64,000 bases of DNA from Aldehydirespirator sp963667505. Its GTDB lineage: Bacteria > Actinomycetota > Acidimicrobiia > Acidimicrobiales > Aldehydirespiratoraceae. The notes under the pieces were generated by a model, which ran no database searches, had not been told where the DNA came from, and worked only from the letters and a program-made list of their open reading frames with translations. The position numbers were made by a program, and so were the translations under genes. Below are positions 16,781-26,884 of the stretch, piece by piece. Each line of letters starts with the position of its first letter. Position 1 is the first letter of the stretch. The stretch is from the NCBI GenBank assembly GCA_963667505.2, contig OY763490.2, positions 1,240,001-1,304,000 on the forward strand, read 5' to 3'.

Positions 16781-19700
16781 TTGACAGTCGCCGACTCCTA
16801 CCGGCTGTCGTCTCGCTACACCGACGACGCCGGCACGGTCTTCATGACCGGGCTGCAGGCGCTGGCTCGCCTGCCCGTCGAGCAGCTGCGGGCCGACCGG
16901 ATGGCCGGGCTCGAGACGGCGGCCTTCGTCACCGGCTATCCGGGGTCGCCGGTAGGAGGCTACGACAGCGAGGTCGCCAAGGCGATCGAGCAGGCCTCCG
17001 ATCTGCCGATCGTCCTCGCCCCGGCCCTCAACGAGGAGCAGGCCGCTACCGCAGTGATGGGGTCGCAGCTCGCCGCCACCCGACCCGACTCACGCTACGA
17101 CGGTGTGCTCGGCATCTTCTACGGCAAGGGGCCGGGGGTGGACCGGGCCGGCGACGCCATCCGGCACGGAGTGTTCGCCGGATCCGACGCCCGCGGCGGC
17201 GCAGTGATCATCGCGGGCGACGACCCCCAGGCCAAGAGCTCGACGATCCCGTCGTCGTCTGCGGGCTCGCTGGCCGACATGCACATACCGGTGCTCTATC
17301 CGGGCACGCCCGGCGAGGCGCTCGACCTGGGCCGCCACGCCGTGTACCTGTCGCGGGCCACCGGACTGTGGACCAGCCTCAAGATCGTCGCCGACGTGGC
17401 CGACGGCAGCGGCACGGTGCACCTCGACCCCCGGCGAGTCGACCCCCGCGTCCCCGAAGTCGACGGCGGTCCCTACGTCCACACCCCCGACGGGAGGCTT
17501 CTGACCCCGGCCACGGTCGAGGCCGAACGCGAGATCTACGAGGTACGCCACCCGCTGGCCATTGAGTACGCCGCGCTGAACCGCCTCAACCGCGCCACCG
17601 TGAACCCCGCCGACGCCTGGATCGGCATCGTCTCGTCGGGCATCACCTACCGGGAGCTGCGGGAGGCTCTGCGCCGCCTGGGGCTGGACAGCGACGCCGA
17701 GGTCGCCTCGGCCGGCATCCGCCTCATGTGCATGCACATGCCGATCCCGTTCAGCGCCGAGCGGGCCCGCAACTTCGCACGAGGCCTCGAAGAGGTGTTC
17801 GTGGTGGAGGAGAAGCACCCCAACATCGAGTCTCTCATCAAGGACGCCCTCTACAACGAGGCCCTGCGGCCCCGGGTGACCGGGAAGTTCGACGAGCAGG
17901 ACGCCATGCTGCTGCCGGGACACGGGGGCCTCGTCGCCGACGACCTGCTGGCCCCGCTGCGCCGCCGACTCGGCCAGCGGATCGGCCACCGGCTCGCCCC
18001 CGAGCAGTCCCGGCGCGAGCTGATCCCGCTCAGCACCGATGTGGCCCGCACCCCCTATTTCTGCTCGGGCTGTCCCCACAACCGCTCTACCAAGGTGCCC
18101 GAGGGCGCCGCGGTGGGCGCGGGCATCGGCTGCCACACCATGACGCTGCTGATGGAGTCTGAGGAGTTCGGCGACATCATCGGCCTCACCTGCATGGGCC
18201 AGGAGGGCGCCCAGTGGGTCGGCATGGCGCCGTTCGTGGACACGCCCCACATCTTCCAGAACATCGGCGACGGCACCTTCTTCCACAGCGGCCAACTCGC
18301 CATTCAGGGCGCGGTGGCCGCCGGGGTGGACATCACCTACAAGCTGCTGTGGAACCGCACCGTGGCCATGACCGGCGGCCAGGACCCCCAGGGAGCGATC
18401 GGCGTCGCCGACGTGGCTCGGGTGCTGCTGGCCCAGGGAGTCGCCCGGGTGCTGATCACCACCGAGGACACCGCCCGGTACCGCCCCCGGGACCTGCCCG
18501 AGGGCGTCGACGTGTGGCCCCGGGCCAGGATGCTCGAGGCCCAGGATCTTCTGGCGGGCGTCGAGGGCGTGACCGTGCTGATCCACGACCAGCAGTGCGC
18601 CGCCGAGGCTCGACGGGGGCGCAAGCGGGGCACGGTGGCCATCCCCAGGCAACAGGTGGTGATAAACCAGCGGATCTGCGAGGGCTGCGGCGACTGCGCC
18701 ACCGTGAGCAACTGCCTGTCGGTGCAGCCCGTGGACACGCCGTTCGGGCGCAAGACCCGCATCGACCAGACCTCCTGCAATCTCGACTTCTCCTGCCTCG
18801 AAGGCGACTGCCCGTCCTTCGTGACCGTCACCCGTCCGGGGCGGCTGCGGTCGTGGCTGCGCCGGGCGACCGGGCGCGACCCTGCCGCCGGTCCTCGAGG
18901 TGCCGGGGCCGAGCGGAGGCCGTCAGCCTCGTCGGCCCCCGTCGACCTGCCCGAGCCGGAACCGGCCGTGCCCGTCGACGACCTGTCGCTGCGGATCGTC
19001 GGAATCGGCGGAACCGGGGTGGTGACCGTCAGCCAGGTGATCGGCACCGCGGCGATGTTCGACGGCTACGAGGTGCGCGGCCTCGATCAGATCGGCCTGT
19101 CCCAAAAGGCCGGCCCGGTGGTCAGCGACCTGCGGCTCACCCGGGGCGACGAGGCGGCCAGCAATCGACTGGGCGCCGGGCAGGCCGACGTGCTGCTGGC
19201 CTTCGACCAGCTTGAGGGAGCGTCGCCCGCCGGACTGAGCCGCTGCGACCCGGAGCGCACCGTGGTGGTCGGATCGACGTCGGTCACTCCCACCGGCGCG
19301 GTGGTGGCCAATCCCGAGCGGGCCATGCCCGACACGGCCGACCTGCACGACGCCATCGCCTCGGTGACCCGGCCCGACTGCCGCCACTGGGCCGACGCCC
19401 AGCGCGTCACCGCCGCACTGCTGGGCAACGCCGTCACTGCCAACGTGTTCGTGGTGGGCATGGCCGTGCAGGCCGGCGCCCTGCCGTTGGCCGCGGCCTC
19501 CGTCGAGCAGGCGATCGAACTGAACGGAGTGGCGGTCGCCAGCAACGTCGAGGCGTTCCGGTGGGGCCGCACCATGGTGGCCCGCCCCGGCGAAGTGGCC
19601 GCCGCGATGGAATCGGCCCGGCCGTCCGACGCGGGCCTCCCCGACCTCGACGCCGACATCGAGGCCCGGGTGCGGGCGCTGAGGAACGCAGTCCCCCACG

Positions 19701-20350
19701 GCCAGGGCCCGGACCCTCAAGGCGACGGCGGGGGCAGCGACGGCTACGAGGCGTGGGACCTGGAGACCGCGGTGCGGGAACTGTGCGCGTACCAGTCGCC
19801 CCGGCTGGGACGGCAGTACCTGGACTTCGTCGAGGCCGCCGCCTCGGCCGACGCCGAGCGGGGCGACGGCTCGGGCCGGCTCACGGGGGCGTGCGCCCGC
19901 AGCTACTTCAAGCTGCTGGCCTACAAGGACGAGTACGAAGTAGCCCGCCTGATGGTGGACAGAACGGCGAACGCGGAGGCCCGCCGCCTGGCTGCTGCCA
20001 GCGGAGGCCGCCTCGCCTGGAAGCTCCACCCGCCGATCCTGCGGGCGCTGGGCCTGGCCCGCAAGATCTCGGTGCCGATGAGCCTGGCGCCCGTGTTCCG
20101 GCTGCTGGCCGGGATGCGCTTCGTGCGGGGCACGGTGTTCGACGTGTTCGGCCACACGCGGCTGCGGCGAGCCGAGCGCTCGCTGCCGGGCGAGTACCGC
20201 GTCGCACTGGAGGCGGACCTGCGGGATCTCGACGCAGGAAGCTACGACCGGGCCCTTCGGCGGGCGTCGCTGCCCGAGACGGTGCGCGGCTACGAGCACA
20301 TCAAGACGGACGCCATCGCGAGGCTGCGCGAGGAGTTGTCGGACATCTGA
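16781..20350 (+). CDS. Indolepyruvate:ferredoxin oxidoreductase family protein (fused subunits)
   Basis: A 1,189-residue protein fusing the alpha, beta and gamma parts of a 2-oxoacid:ferredoxin oxidoreductase. In order: an N-terminal pyrimidine-type domain (FVTGYPGSPVGGYDSE), a cysteine-containing CSGCPHNRST region and TPP-type domain (GAGIGCHTM), a ferredoxin-like Cys segment (ICEGCGDCATVSNCLSVQP and CNLDFSCLEGDCPSF), a gamma domain (IVGIGGTGVVTVSQV), and a ~300-residue C-terminal extension. It oxidatively decarboxylates aryl-2-oxoacids or similar to acyl-CoA, reducing ferredoxin. The TTG at 16781 is chosen because GGAGG lies 6 nt upstream. It could serve degradation of aromatic or branched amino acids. 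Confidence 0.88.
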   Translation: MTVADSYRLSSRYTDDAGTVFMTGLQALARLPVEQLRADRMAGLETAAFVTGYPGSPVGGYDSEVAKAIEQASDLPIVLAPALNEEQAATAVMGSQLAATRPDSRYDGVLGIFYGKGPGVDRAGDAIRHGVFAGSDARGGAVIIAGDDPQAKSSTIPSSSAGSLADMHIPVLYPGTPGEALDLGRHAVYLSRATGLWTSLKIVADVADGSGTVHLDPRRVDPRVPEVDGGPYVHTPDGRLLTPATVEAEREIYEVRHPLAIEYAALNRLNRATVNPADAWIGIVSSGITYRELREALRRLGLDSDAEVASAGIRLMCMHMPIPFSAERARNFARGLEEVFVVEEKHPNIESLIKDALYNEALRPRVTGKFDEQDAMLLPGHGGLVADDLLAPLRRRLGQRIGHRLAPEQSRRELIPLSTDVARTPYFCSGCPHNRSTKVPEGAAVGAGIGCHTMTLLMESEEFGDIIGLTCMGQEGAQWVGMAPFVDTPHIFQNIGDGTFFHSGQLAIQGAVAAGVDITYKLLWNRTVAMTGGQDPQGAIGVADVARVLLAQGVARVLITTEDTARYRPRDLPEGVDVWPRARMLEAQDLLAGVEGVTVLIHDQQCAAEARRGRKRGTVAIPRQQVVINQRICEGCGDCATVSNCLSVQPVDTPFGRKTRIDQTSCNLDFSCLEGDCPSFVTVTRPGRLRSWLRRATGRDPAAGPRGAGAERRPSASSAPVDLPEPEPAVPVDDLSLRIVGIGGTGVVTVSQVIGTAAMFDGYEVRGLDQIGLSQKAGPVVSDLRLTRGDEAASNRLGAGQADVLLAFDQLEGASPAGLSRCDPERTVVVGSTSVTPTGAVVANPERAMPDTADLHDAIASVTRPDCRHWADAQRVTAALLGNAVTANVFVVGMAVQAGALPLAAASVEQAIELNGVAVASNVEAFRWGRTMVARPGEVAAAMESARPSDAGLPDLDADIEARVRALRNAVPHGQGPDPQGDGGGSDGYEAWDLETAVRELCAYQSPRLGRQYLDFVEAAASADAERGDGSGRLTGACARSYFKLLAYKDEYEVARLMVDRTANAEARRLAAASGGRLAWKLHPPILRALGLARKISVPMSLAPVFRLLAGMRFVRGTVFDVFGHTRLRRAERSLPGEYRVALEADLRDLDAGSYDRALRRASLPETVRGYEHIKTDAIARLREELSDI

Positions 20351-20356
20351 TAGGCT
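20351..20356 (+). promoter_or_regulatory. Putative -10 element for the SNF2 gene
   Basis: TAGGCT starts at the base after the preceding stop codon and ends 11 nt before the ATG at 20368. The same hexamer precedes hisI. The transcript would be nearly leaderless. Confidence 0.4.
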
Positions 20357-20367
20357 GCACGGCACCA

Positions 20368-23300
20368 ATGGTGTCGAGGACTGCTACCGCCACCTTGGAC
20401 CCACACTTGGCGTCGTCCGAGGACTTCGCCACAGCGGTGCGCCGCCATGCCGACGGTCTGGCCGGAGACACGGAGCTCGCACTGCTTCAGGCCAACCGCA
20501 GGCTGTGGGTCCGAGCCCTCTACCGTCTGCTCGACGACGTCGCCGAGTCGATCGACCACGTACGGGCGACCGTGCGGGGCCATCAGCGCGCCGTGATCCT
20601 GGGAGACCTGGAGAGTGACTACGCCGCTATCGACGCCGTTTTGACCTCGCTGGTGGGTCCGCCGCTCATGCCCAGGACCGACCGGATCGCCACCGCCGAA
20701 CGCGCCGCGTCCCCTGTGGCCGTCGGATCGGTCGCGCTGCAGCTCTCCTGGGTTCCCGGCAAGGTCATCGCCTGGGCCGCGGGTCCCGGCAGGTCCCCCG
20801 AGAGCTCTCAGGAGGTGCTGAAGCGGTTGCGCGACAGCGGTGCCGGCACTGTCGAATGGAGCCCTCACCGACCGGCCAAGCTCCCCGAAGCGGGACGGGC
20901 CGACGCGGTCGCGGCCCCTCTCGAAGGCTGCCTCGGCTGGCTGGTCGCGCTGGGCGAGGCCGCTGAGGAACAGGAAGGGATCGGCGCGAGCGTGTCCTGG
21001 CTGGGCTTGGTGGCCGCTCTGGCCGTGCGGCTCGTGGCCCAGGGCCGGATGGTCCCGCAGCTCAAGAAGGTGAGGCGCAGGCTGCGCATCGACAGCGCCG
21101 AGCCCCGGGCCGCGGACGCGCCTCGGGTTGTCTCCCTGGACACGGTCGCCGGGGGGCGTTCCGGCGGGCACGTCCGTGGCGCCTCGGCCCGTACCCGCGG
21201 CGACGACGCCACCTATCTGGTCCGTTGGGCGCCGGCCCTGGTCGAGTCCGACACGCTGGCGGCCCTCGCGGAGGCGCTGCCGGGGGCCGCGGCGGCATTC
21301 GAGAACCAGCGGGACGCGCCGACCTTCACTCAGGCCGTGCTGGCCGACATCGTCGACGCGATCGCCACCGAGGCCGCCGAGCGCATCGACGCGCCCGCTC
21401 CGCCCCCCGCCCCGACCATGCGGGCCGATGTCGCGGAGGCCGCCCTGGCCCGCCTCGACGGCACGCCGTTCGAGGCGCCTAGCCGCTACCTGTCCGATTT
21501 GGCCCGCCGGCTGGACGCCTGGGCCAGACCCGCGGTGGAGCCCTGCGAGAAGCGCCTGCGCCTGATCGTGCAACTCGATCCTCCAGACGACGTAGGCGCC
21601 TGGCACCTGTCGGTGCTCTCGCAGTCCAGTTCGGGCGAGCTGCAGCCGGTGGAGCGGGCGCTGGTGACCGCGTCTCGGGCCCGTCGCCAGGCGGTGAAGC
21701 ACCAACTCGCCCGACTGGAGCGACTGTTTCCCGAACTGCTGCGCCTCGGCGGTCGGCGGCGCGGGGAGGTGATCCTCAACACTGACGAGGCCTGGCAGCT
21801 CATGACAACGACGGGCAGAGTGCTGCAAGCCACCGGATACGAGGTGCGCGTCCCGTCCCTGTCCCGTCGACGGCCAACCCCCACGCTGCGGCTTACCTCC
21901 TTCGAGGCCCAGGAGTCGGTGGTGGGCGCCCGCCAGCTCGCCGACGTCCGCTGGTCGGTGTCCTTCGACGATGTGGACCTCACCGCGGACGAGATCCGCG
22001 ACCTCGCCACGCAGGCCCGGCCGCTGGTCAAGAGCCGCGGCCGTTGGGTGGAACTCGACCGGGCCGACCTGAACGAGGCCGCCGCCGCGCTCGCCGAGCG
22101 GGCCGGCCTAACTCGTATGAGCGGGGCCGACATGCTGCGCCACGCGCTCGGCCTGGAGGGGTCGCCGCTGGCCGGGGGCACCGCCCTGTCCGGGGAGGGC
22201 TGGGCCGCAGAACTGATCCGCAGCGCCCGCCGACTCCCGGCGGAGCTGCCGGTGAAGCCCCCCGGGTTCAAGGGTCGTCTGCGCACCTACCAGGCCGACG
22301 CGCTGGTGTGGCTCGGATTCCTCGAGTCGGCCGGGCTGGGCGGCTGCCTGGCGCTGGACATGGGTCTCGGCAAGACGCCGACCATGCTGGCGCACCTGTA
22401 CTTGACCCGGGGCAACGGTCCGTCGCTGGTGGCGGCGCCGCCGGCCGTGGTCGGCAACTGGGCCGCGGAGGCCCGCCGCTTCGTGCCCGGCCTGCGGGTG
22501 GTCGTGCACCACGGCCCCGGCCGGGCCGAGCCCGAAGACGTGCCCGAGATGGTCGAGAAGGCCGACCTGGTGGTGTCCACCTACGGCACCGCCATGCGGG
22601 ACCTCGACGTTCTCGAGAAGATCGACTGGTCCACGATCATCCTCGACGAGGCCCAGGCGATCAAGAACCCTGCCAGCGAGACGGCCCAGCAGCTGCGCCG
22701 GCTCAACGCCCGCAGCCGGGTCACCCTCACTGGAACTCCCATAGAGAACGGCCTCGGCGACCTGTGGGCCATCATGGACTTCTGCAATCCGGGGCTGCTC
22801 GGTTCCCGGGCCGCGTTCATAGGCGAGATGTCCCGAGTGTCGAAGCGGTCCTCCAACGGCTCGGCCGCGCAGAACGGCTCGGCCTCGGACCAGGCCCCCG
22901 CCGGCCCCGAGGACGAGCAGCCCCTGGCAGGGGCCGCGAGCCGTCGGTCCGCCGCGGCGGGGGAGGGGGCACTGGCCGCGCTCAACGGGATCCTCGTGTT
23001 CCGCCGCACCAAGGCCGAGCCGGCCATCGCCGCCGAGCTTCCCGACCGCATCGACGAACTGGACCACTGCTCCATGACCGCGGAGCAGATCGGCCTGTAT
23101 CAGGCGGTGCTCGACGACCTTCTCAAGCGCACGTCCGGCAGCGAGGCCGGCCCCGAGCGCAAGGGCGCCGTGCTCGCGGCGATCACCGCCCTCAAGCAGA
23201 TCTGCAACCACCCGGTCAACTACTCCGACGACGGCGAGGCGCTGGACGGGCGCTCGGGCAAGCTGGCCCGACTGGAGCAGATCGTGGACCAGGTGTTCGC

Positions 23301-23865
23301 GGCGGGCGAGAGGATGCTGATCTTCACCCATTTCGCCACATGGGGCGAGCGTCTGGCCGCCCACCTCACCGAACGCAACGGGCTGCCGATCCGCTGCTAT
23401 CACGGCGGTCTGGCCCGGGGCGCACGCGACCGCCTCGTGGCATCGTTCCAGAACGGCCGGGGCCCCGGCGCGCTGGTGCTGTCGTTGAAGGCAGGGGGAA
23501 CGGGCCTCAACCTGACCGCGGCCAACCATGTGGTGCTCTACGACCGTTGGTGGAATCCGGCGGTGGAGGACCAGGCCCGCGACCGAGCCTGGCGCATCGG
23601 CCAGCGCAACACCGTGATCTGCCACCGGCTGGTGTGCCCGGGCACGGTCGACGAGCGGGTGGAGGAGGTCGTGGCGGGCAAGCGCCAGATAGCCGACATG
23701 GTGCTGCCCAAGTCGAGTTCGGTGGGCGACCTCGACAGCGAGCAGTTGCGGGCCGCGCTCGGCATCGACACCGACCTGCTGATGATGGACGAGAACGGCG
23801 ACAATGGGCCTGGGAACCGACCCGGCCGAGTGCCGCTGGACGCCGACGGCTCGGCTGCTCGATGA
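20368..23865 (+). CDS. SNF2-family DEAD/DEAH-type helicase
   Basis: A 1,165-residue Swi2/Snf2 ATPase. Residues 1 to ~600 match the SNF2-associated N-terminal region typical of bacterial HepA-like proteins. The motor has Walker A with Lys669 (DMGLGKTPTML), DEAQAIKN (motif II), LTGTPIENGLGDLW (motif III) and a helicase C domain with LSLKAGGTGLNLT and DQARDRAWRIGQ. An Ala/Ser/Gly-rich low-complexity insert of ~45 residues sits in the middle of the motor. It is expected to translocate on duplex DNA and remodel protein-DNA or RNA polymerase complexes. The stop overlaps a small downstream gene. Confidence 0.92.
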   Translation: MVSRTATATLDPHLASSEDFATAVRRHADGLAGDTELALLQANRRLWVRALYRLLDDVAESIDHVRATVRGHQRAVILGDLESDYAAIDAVLTSLVGPPLMPRTDRIATAERAASPVAVGSVALQLSWVPGKVIAWAAGPGRSPESSQEVLKRLRDSGAGTVEWSPHRPAKLPEAGRADAVAAPLEGCLGWLVALGEAAEEQEGIGASVSWLGLVAALAVRLVAQGRMVPQLKKVRRRLRIDSAEPRAADAPRVVSLDTVAGGRSGGHVRGASARTRGDDATYLVRWAPALVESDTLAALAEALPGAAAAFENQRDAPTFTQAVLADIVDAIATEAAERIDAPAPPPAPTMRADVAEAALARLDGTPFEAPSRYLSDLARRLDAWARPAVEPCEKRLRLIVQLDPPDDVGAWHLSVLSQSSSGELQPVERALVTASRARRQAVKHQLARLERLFPELLRLGGRRRGEVILNTDEAWQLMTTTGRVLQATGYEVRVPSLSRRRPTPTLRLTSFEAQESVVGARQLADVRWSVSFDDVDLTADEIRDLATQARPLVKSRGRWVELDRADLNEAAAALAERAGLTRMSGADMLRHALGLEGSPLAGGTALSGEGWAAELIRSARRLPAELPVKPPGFKGRLRTYQADALVWLGFLESAGLGGCLALDMGLGKTPTMLAHLYLTRGNGPSLVAAPPAVVGNWAAEARRFVPGLRVVVHHGPGRAEPEDVPEMVEKADLVVSTYGTAMRDLDVLEKIDWSTIILDEAQAIKNPASETAQQLRRLNARSRVTLTGTPIENGLGDLWAIMDFCNPGLLGSRAAFIGEMSRVSKRSSNGSAAQNGSASDQAPAGPEDEQPLAGAASRRSAAAGEGALAALNGILVFRRTKAEPAIAAELPDRIDELDHCSMTAEQIGLYQAVLDDLLKRTSGSEAGPERKGAVLAAITALKQICNHPVNYSDDGEALDGRSGKLARLEQIVDQVFAAGERMLIFTHFATWGERLAAHLTERNGLPIRCYHGGLARGARDRLVASFQNGRGPGALVLSLKAGGTGLNLTAANHVVLYDRWWNPAVEDQARDRAWRIGQRNTVICHRLVCPGTVDERVEEVVAGKRQIADMVLPKSSSVGDLDSEQLRAALGIDTDLLMMDENGDNGPGNRPGRVPLDADGSAAR

Positions 23866-24206
23866 CCGCAGGCGGATCGGCACCCAGGGGCGGCTCCACG
23901 GGCTCGGCCAACGGCGCCGATGCCGGCCGTCGGCGCTCCCGCCGGGGGCGGGGCAAGGGCTCGGCGCCGGCCACGGCCAAGAACTCCGGCGACTTCTGGG
24001 GCACCGTCTCCAAGCTGCCCCCGGTGGAGGAGGTGGCGGTCAGCGCGGACCCCTCCGCGGTGGCCCGCTCGCTGGGGCGGCCCCCGTTCCCGGGACACGA
24101 GGCGGTGAGCGAGTACTACCTTCGGGCTGTGTACGACAGCAGCGCCAAGCTGGCCGAGGTGCTGGCCACCGCCGGCGACCTGCTGGAAGGGTCGGCCGAC
24201 GGCTAG
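23862..24206 (+). CDS. Small hypothetical protein coupled to the SNF2 helicase
   Basis: A 114-residue protein of unknown function; the ATG overlaps the SNF2 stop (ATGA). Residues 1-40 are Gly/Ser/Arg-rich and basic (GRRRSRRGRGKG), probably disordered and able to touch nucleic acid. Residues ~43-114 look folded (FWGTVSKLPPVEEVAV, then EYYLRAVYDSSAKLAEVLATA). Translational coupling suggests it works with the helicase. No family recognised. Confidence 0.65.
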   Translation: MTAGGSAPRGGSTGSANGADAGRRRSRRGRGKGSAPATAKNSGDFWGTVSKLPPVEEVAVSADPSAVARSLGRPPFPGHEAVSEYYLRAVYDSSAKLAEVLATAGDLLEGSADG

Positions 24207-24261
24207 CGCTATCCGGCCGGGTGCTAGACAAGCACCTACACCGCACCGAGGGGGCGATCGA

Positions 24262-25458
24262 ATGAAGCCGTCGGACTTCCCGCGCGACCCGAGGTTCCGC
24301 GACCCCACGACTCCTCCGTTCCGGGACGAGTCCGGCATGTACCACGTGATGAGCCACGCGGACGTGATGCGGGTGCTCCACAACTCCGACGAGGCCTTCT
24401 CCCGGGACCAGGAGCCCTACCTGCCCGAGGGTGCCCCCATCCACATCGCCATGGAGTTCATGTGGATGGTCGAGCCGTTCACGCTCGACGGCGACACCGG
24501 CCGCCACGACGTGCTGCGGGGCGTGGTGGAGCCGTGGTTCAGGAACAACGCGGTGAGGACGATGGAGCCGGTGATCAGGCGGATCACCATCGACACGATC
24601 AACGAGGTGGTGGACAAGGGAACGGGCGAGGTCGATGTGGCCGTCGAGATGTCCTCGCGCCTGGCCATGCGGGTGATCTGCGCGCTGATCGGCTTGGACA
24701 TGGACCGCGAGGACTGGATGCGCCAGCAGCTCGACATTTTCCTGACCTCGCCGTGGGACGACATGCCCCAGCAATGGGAGCTGCAGGCCTACTTCTGGTG
24801 GATGGTGGCCCGGCGACTCAACGACCCCAACGACGAGTTGCTCGACGTTCTCGTCAAGGCCTGGTCCGACGGCACCATCGGCGATCGCGAGCTTCTCGGC
24901 TATCTCTTCGGGTTCACCGCGGCCGGGACCGACACCACCGGCGCCAGCCTGGCCAACGGATTCGTCTACCTGGCCGAGTTCGGCCTCCTCGACTGGGCTC
25001 GCAGCCGCGTCGGAGACGACACCGCTATGCGGAGGGCCGTGGAGGAGATCCTGCGCTTCGGCACGCCCTTCCCGATGAAGCCGCTGTACGTGCGCAAGGA
25101 CGTGAGCTTCGACGGCCTCGAGGTCCCCGCGGGAAGCGTGCTGGCGGTGTGGTTCTCGTCCGCCAACCGCGATGAGGCCGTCAACGCCGGCCAGCCCCAG
25201 GCGCACCCGGACGTGTTCGATCCCGAGCGGTGGCCCAACCGCCACATCGCCCTGGGCTTCGGCACCCACTACTGCCTCGGCGCCGAACTCGCCCGCCTCG
25301 AGACCAAGATCCTGCTGGAGGAGGCCCTCACCCGGCTTCCAGGGCTCCGCATGGACACCGACCGGCCGTTCCGGCGCATCGCGGGCATCGTCGACGCCGT
25401 CACTGAAGCCCACTTCAGCTTCGACCAGGAAGCAGCCGACCGGGTGCGCGCGGGCTGA
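24262..25458 (+). CDS. Cytochrome P450
   Basis: A 398-residue soluble bacterial P450. The heme ligand is Cys338 in GFGTHYCLGAELARLE, the I-helix is GFTAAGTDTTGAS with the conserved acid-Thr pair, the K-helix ExxR is in VEEILRFG, and the PERW motif precedes the heme loop. It would hydroxylate or demethylate an organic substrate with electrons from a ferredoxin. The closest candidate donor here is the small ferredoxin at 39452, 14 kb away. Upstream lies a short inverted repeat (GTGCT/AGCAC, about 24221-24235). Confidence 0.93.
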   Translation: MKPSDFPRDPRFRDPTTPPFRDESGMYHVMSHADVMRVLHNSDEAFSRDQEPYLPEGAPIHIAMEFMWMVEPFTLDGDTGRHDVLRGVVEPWFRNNAVRTMEPVIRRITIDTINEVVDKGTGEVDVAVEMSSRLAMRVICALIGLDMDREDWMRQQLDIFLTSPWDDMPQQWELQAYFWWMVARRLNDPNDELLDVLVKAWSDGTIGDRELLGYLFGFTAAGTDTTGASLANGFVYLAEFGLLDWARSRVGDDTAMRRAVEEILRFGTPFPMKPLYVRKDVSFDGLEVPAGSVLAVWFSSANRDEAVNAGQPQAHPDVFDPERWPNRHIALGFGTHYCLGAELARLETKILLEEALTRLPGLRMDTDRPFRRIAGIVDAVTEAHFSFDQEAADRVRAG

Positions 25459-25517
25459 TCTCGGGCTCTGCCTGCCGAGGCGGCTGGACCGCGATGCCGA
25501 CCGGGCGCGCGGGCTGA
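25435..25517 (+). repeat. Direct repeat of the P450 3' end
   Basis: The last 24 bases of the P450 gene (25435-25458) recur, with a 2-base deletion, at 25496-25517 in the downstream gap. The 61-base offset suggests a local tandem duplication of the gene tail that has since decayed. Confidence 0.7.
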
Positions 25518-25527
25518 CTGTCGGCGA

Positions 25528-25557
25528 TTGACAGAGCCCGTCTGTTCGGGTCACTAT
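25528..25557 (+). promoter_or_regulatory. Promoter for the GcvT-like gene
   Basis: TTGACA (25528-25533), an 18-nt spacer, and CACTAT (25552-25557). This is the clearest -35/-10 pair seen in the window, 40 nt before the ATG at 25597. It marks the likely left edge of the catabolic island. Confidence 0.5.
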
Positions 25558-25596
25558 TGATGTGATCTATGAAGCCGGCGTGAGGAGCATCTCACC

Positions 25597-26868
25597 ATGG
25601 CCGAAGCGCACACCTACGATCCGAGCGCCTTCACCGGGACGTTCCTGAATCCCGGGGCCGCGCCCTACTCCCAGACCGGGCTGTGGATGGCATGGGCCGG
25701 CTACCACCTCGTCGACCACTACGTCAACGAGGTCTCCGAGATGATGGCTTTGCGGGCCGGCGCCGGCATCGAGGACAAGACGCCGCTGTTCAAAACCATC
25801 ATCGAGGGCCCCGACGCCGAGGCGTTCGTCGACCGCATGCAGGTCCGCGACGCCTCCAAGGTCGAGGTCGACCACGGCATCTACACCTTCTACTGCGACG
25901 ACGAGGGCCATGTGGTCAACGAGGGGATCACCTTCCGCACGGCGGCCGACCAGTTCATCCACATGGGCGGACCCATGGTCGGATGGTTCAGCCAGTTCGC
26001 CGACGGCTACGACATCGAGCTCGGCGACACGCTCAACACCGACCGCGACTACAGCGTCCTGTGCGTGCAGGGCCCGCGCTCACATGACGTCATGGAGGCG
26101 GTGACCGGCAGCGCGCACAAGGATCTGCCGTTCTCCCGGGGTCGCATGATCACCGTGGACGGCCATGAGGTGCGCCTGTGGCGGACCGGCTTCACCGGGG
26201 AGATCGGCTTCGAGATGTGGGTCGGGCCTGAGGCGGCTGCCGACATGTACTCGGTCTTCGTCGAGCGCGGGCGTCCGCATGGGGCTGTCCCGATCGGCAA
26301 CGCCGCGCAGGCGGCTACCCGCGTCGAGGCCGGCATGCTCATCATCGGCGTCGACTACCGTCCGGCCGGCCCGTTCGCCCAGGTCCAGTTCGCCTACCTC
26401 GACGGCGACCGCTACTTCCACACGCCGGCAGAGCTCAACTTCGGACGCCTCGTGAACCTCGGGCGCGACACCGACTTCCTGGGCCGGCGGACGCTCGAGG
26501 CAGAAGCCGCCGGGGACCGCCCGGGCAAGGTGATGCGCGGGCTCGACATCGACCCCGCCGGTATTGCGGCCCTGTACGAGCGCGCCGGGTCGCCTCCCTT
26601 CATGAGCCCGCGGCTGCACCGCCACTTCAAGTCCGAGATCCTCGCCGACGGTAAAGCGGCCGGGTTCGCCACCTCGATGTGCTGGAGCCCGGTGCTCGAG
26701 ACCATGATCGGCTTCGCGCACCTCGAGTCGCCCGAGGTGGCCGCGGGGGACGACGTGGCCCTCACCTGGCAGATCCACGACGGCCGCGGCGCGGCGGTCG
26801 AAGGGGAGGTCCCGGCCCGAGTCGTCGACCTGCCCTTCGTGGAGATGAAGCGCAGGCAGATCGGCTGA
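25597..26868 (+). CDS. GcvT-family aminomethyltransferase-like (folate-dependent) protein
   Basis: A 423-residue protein of the glycine cleavage T / dimethylglycine oxidase C-terminal / DmdA superfamily, which move methyl or methylene groups to tetrahydrofolate. Visible features: YSVLCVQGPRSHDVMEA, GFTGEIGFEMWVGPEAA, TRVEAGMLIIGVDY and a C-terminal barrel (FLGRRTLEAEAAG; WQIHDGRG). A GAGGAG ribosome site precedes the ATG. No partner H or P protein is nearby, so it is more likely a demethylase for an O-, N- or S-methyl compound than a glycine-cleavage enzyme. It ends 16 nt from the convergent regulator gene. Confidence 0.85.
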   Translation: MAEAHTYDPSAFTGTFLNPGAAPYSQTGLWMAWAGYHLVDHYVNEVSEMMALRAGAGIEDKTPLFKTIIEGPDAEAFVDRMQVRDASKVEVDHGIYTFYCDDEGHVVNEGITFRTAADQFIHMGGPMVGWFSQFADGYDIELGDTLNTDRDYSVLCVQGPRSHDVMEAVTGSAHKDLPFSRGRMITVDGHEVRLWRTGFTGEIGFEMWVGPEAAADMYSVFVERGRPHGAVPIGNAAQAATRVEAGMLIIGVDYRPAGPFAQVQFAYLDGDRYFHTPAELNFGRLVNLGRDTDFLGRRTLEAEAAGDRPGKVMRGLDIDPAGIAALYERAGSPPFMSPRLHRHFKSEILADGKAAGFATSMCWSPVLETMIGFAHLESPEVAAGDDVALTWQIHDGRGAAVEGEVPARVVDLPFVEMKRRQIG

Positions 26869-26884
26869 CCGGCCCGCGGGGCGC

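Noticed and set aside
20351..20367. SNF2 gene starting within the preceding gene at 19561
   Set aside because: The upstream part of that frame is out-of-register shadow of the oxidoreductase; helicase-like sequence begins at the ATG at 20368.
25597..26868. Glycine cleavage system T protein
   Set aside because: No H or P protein genes nearby and the context is a catabolic island; a folate-dependent demethylase-type role fits better, though the fold is the same.
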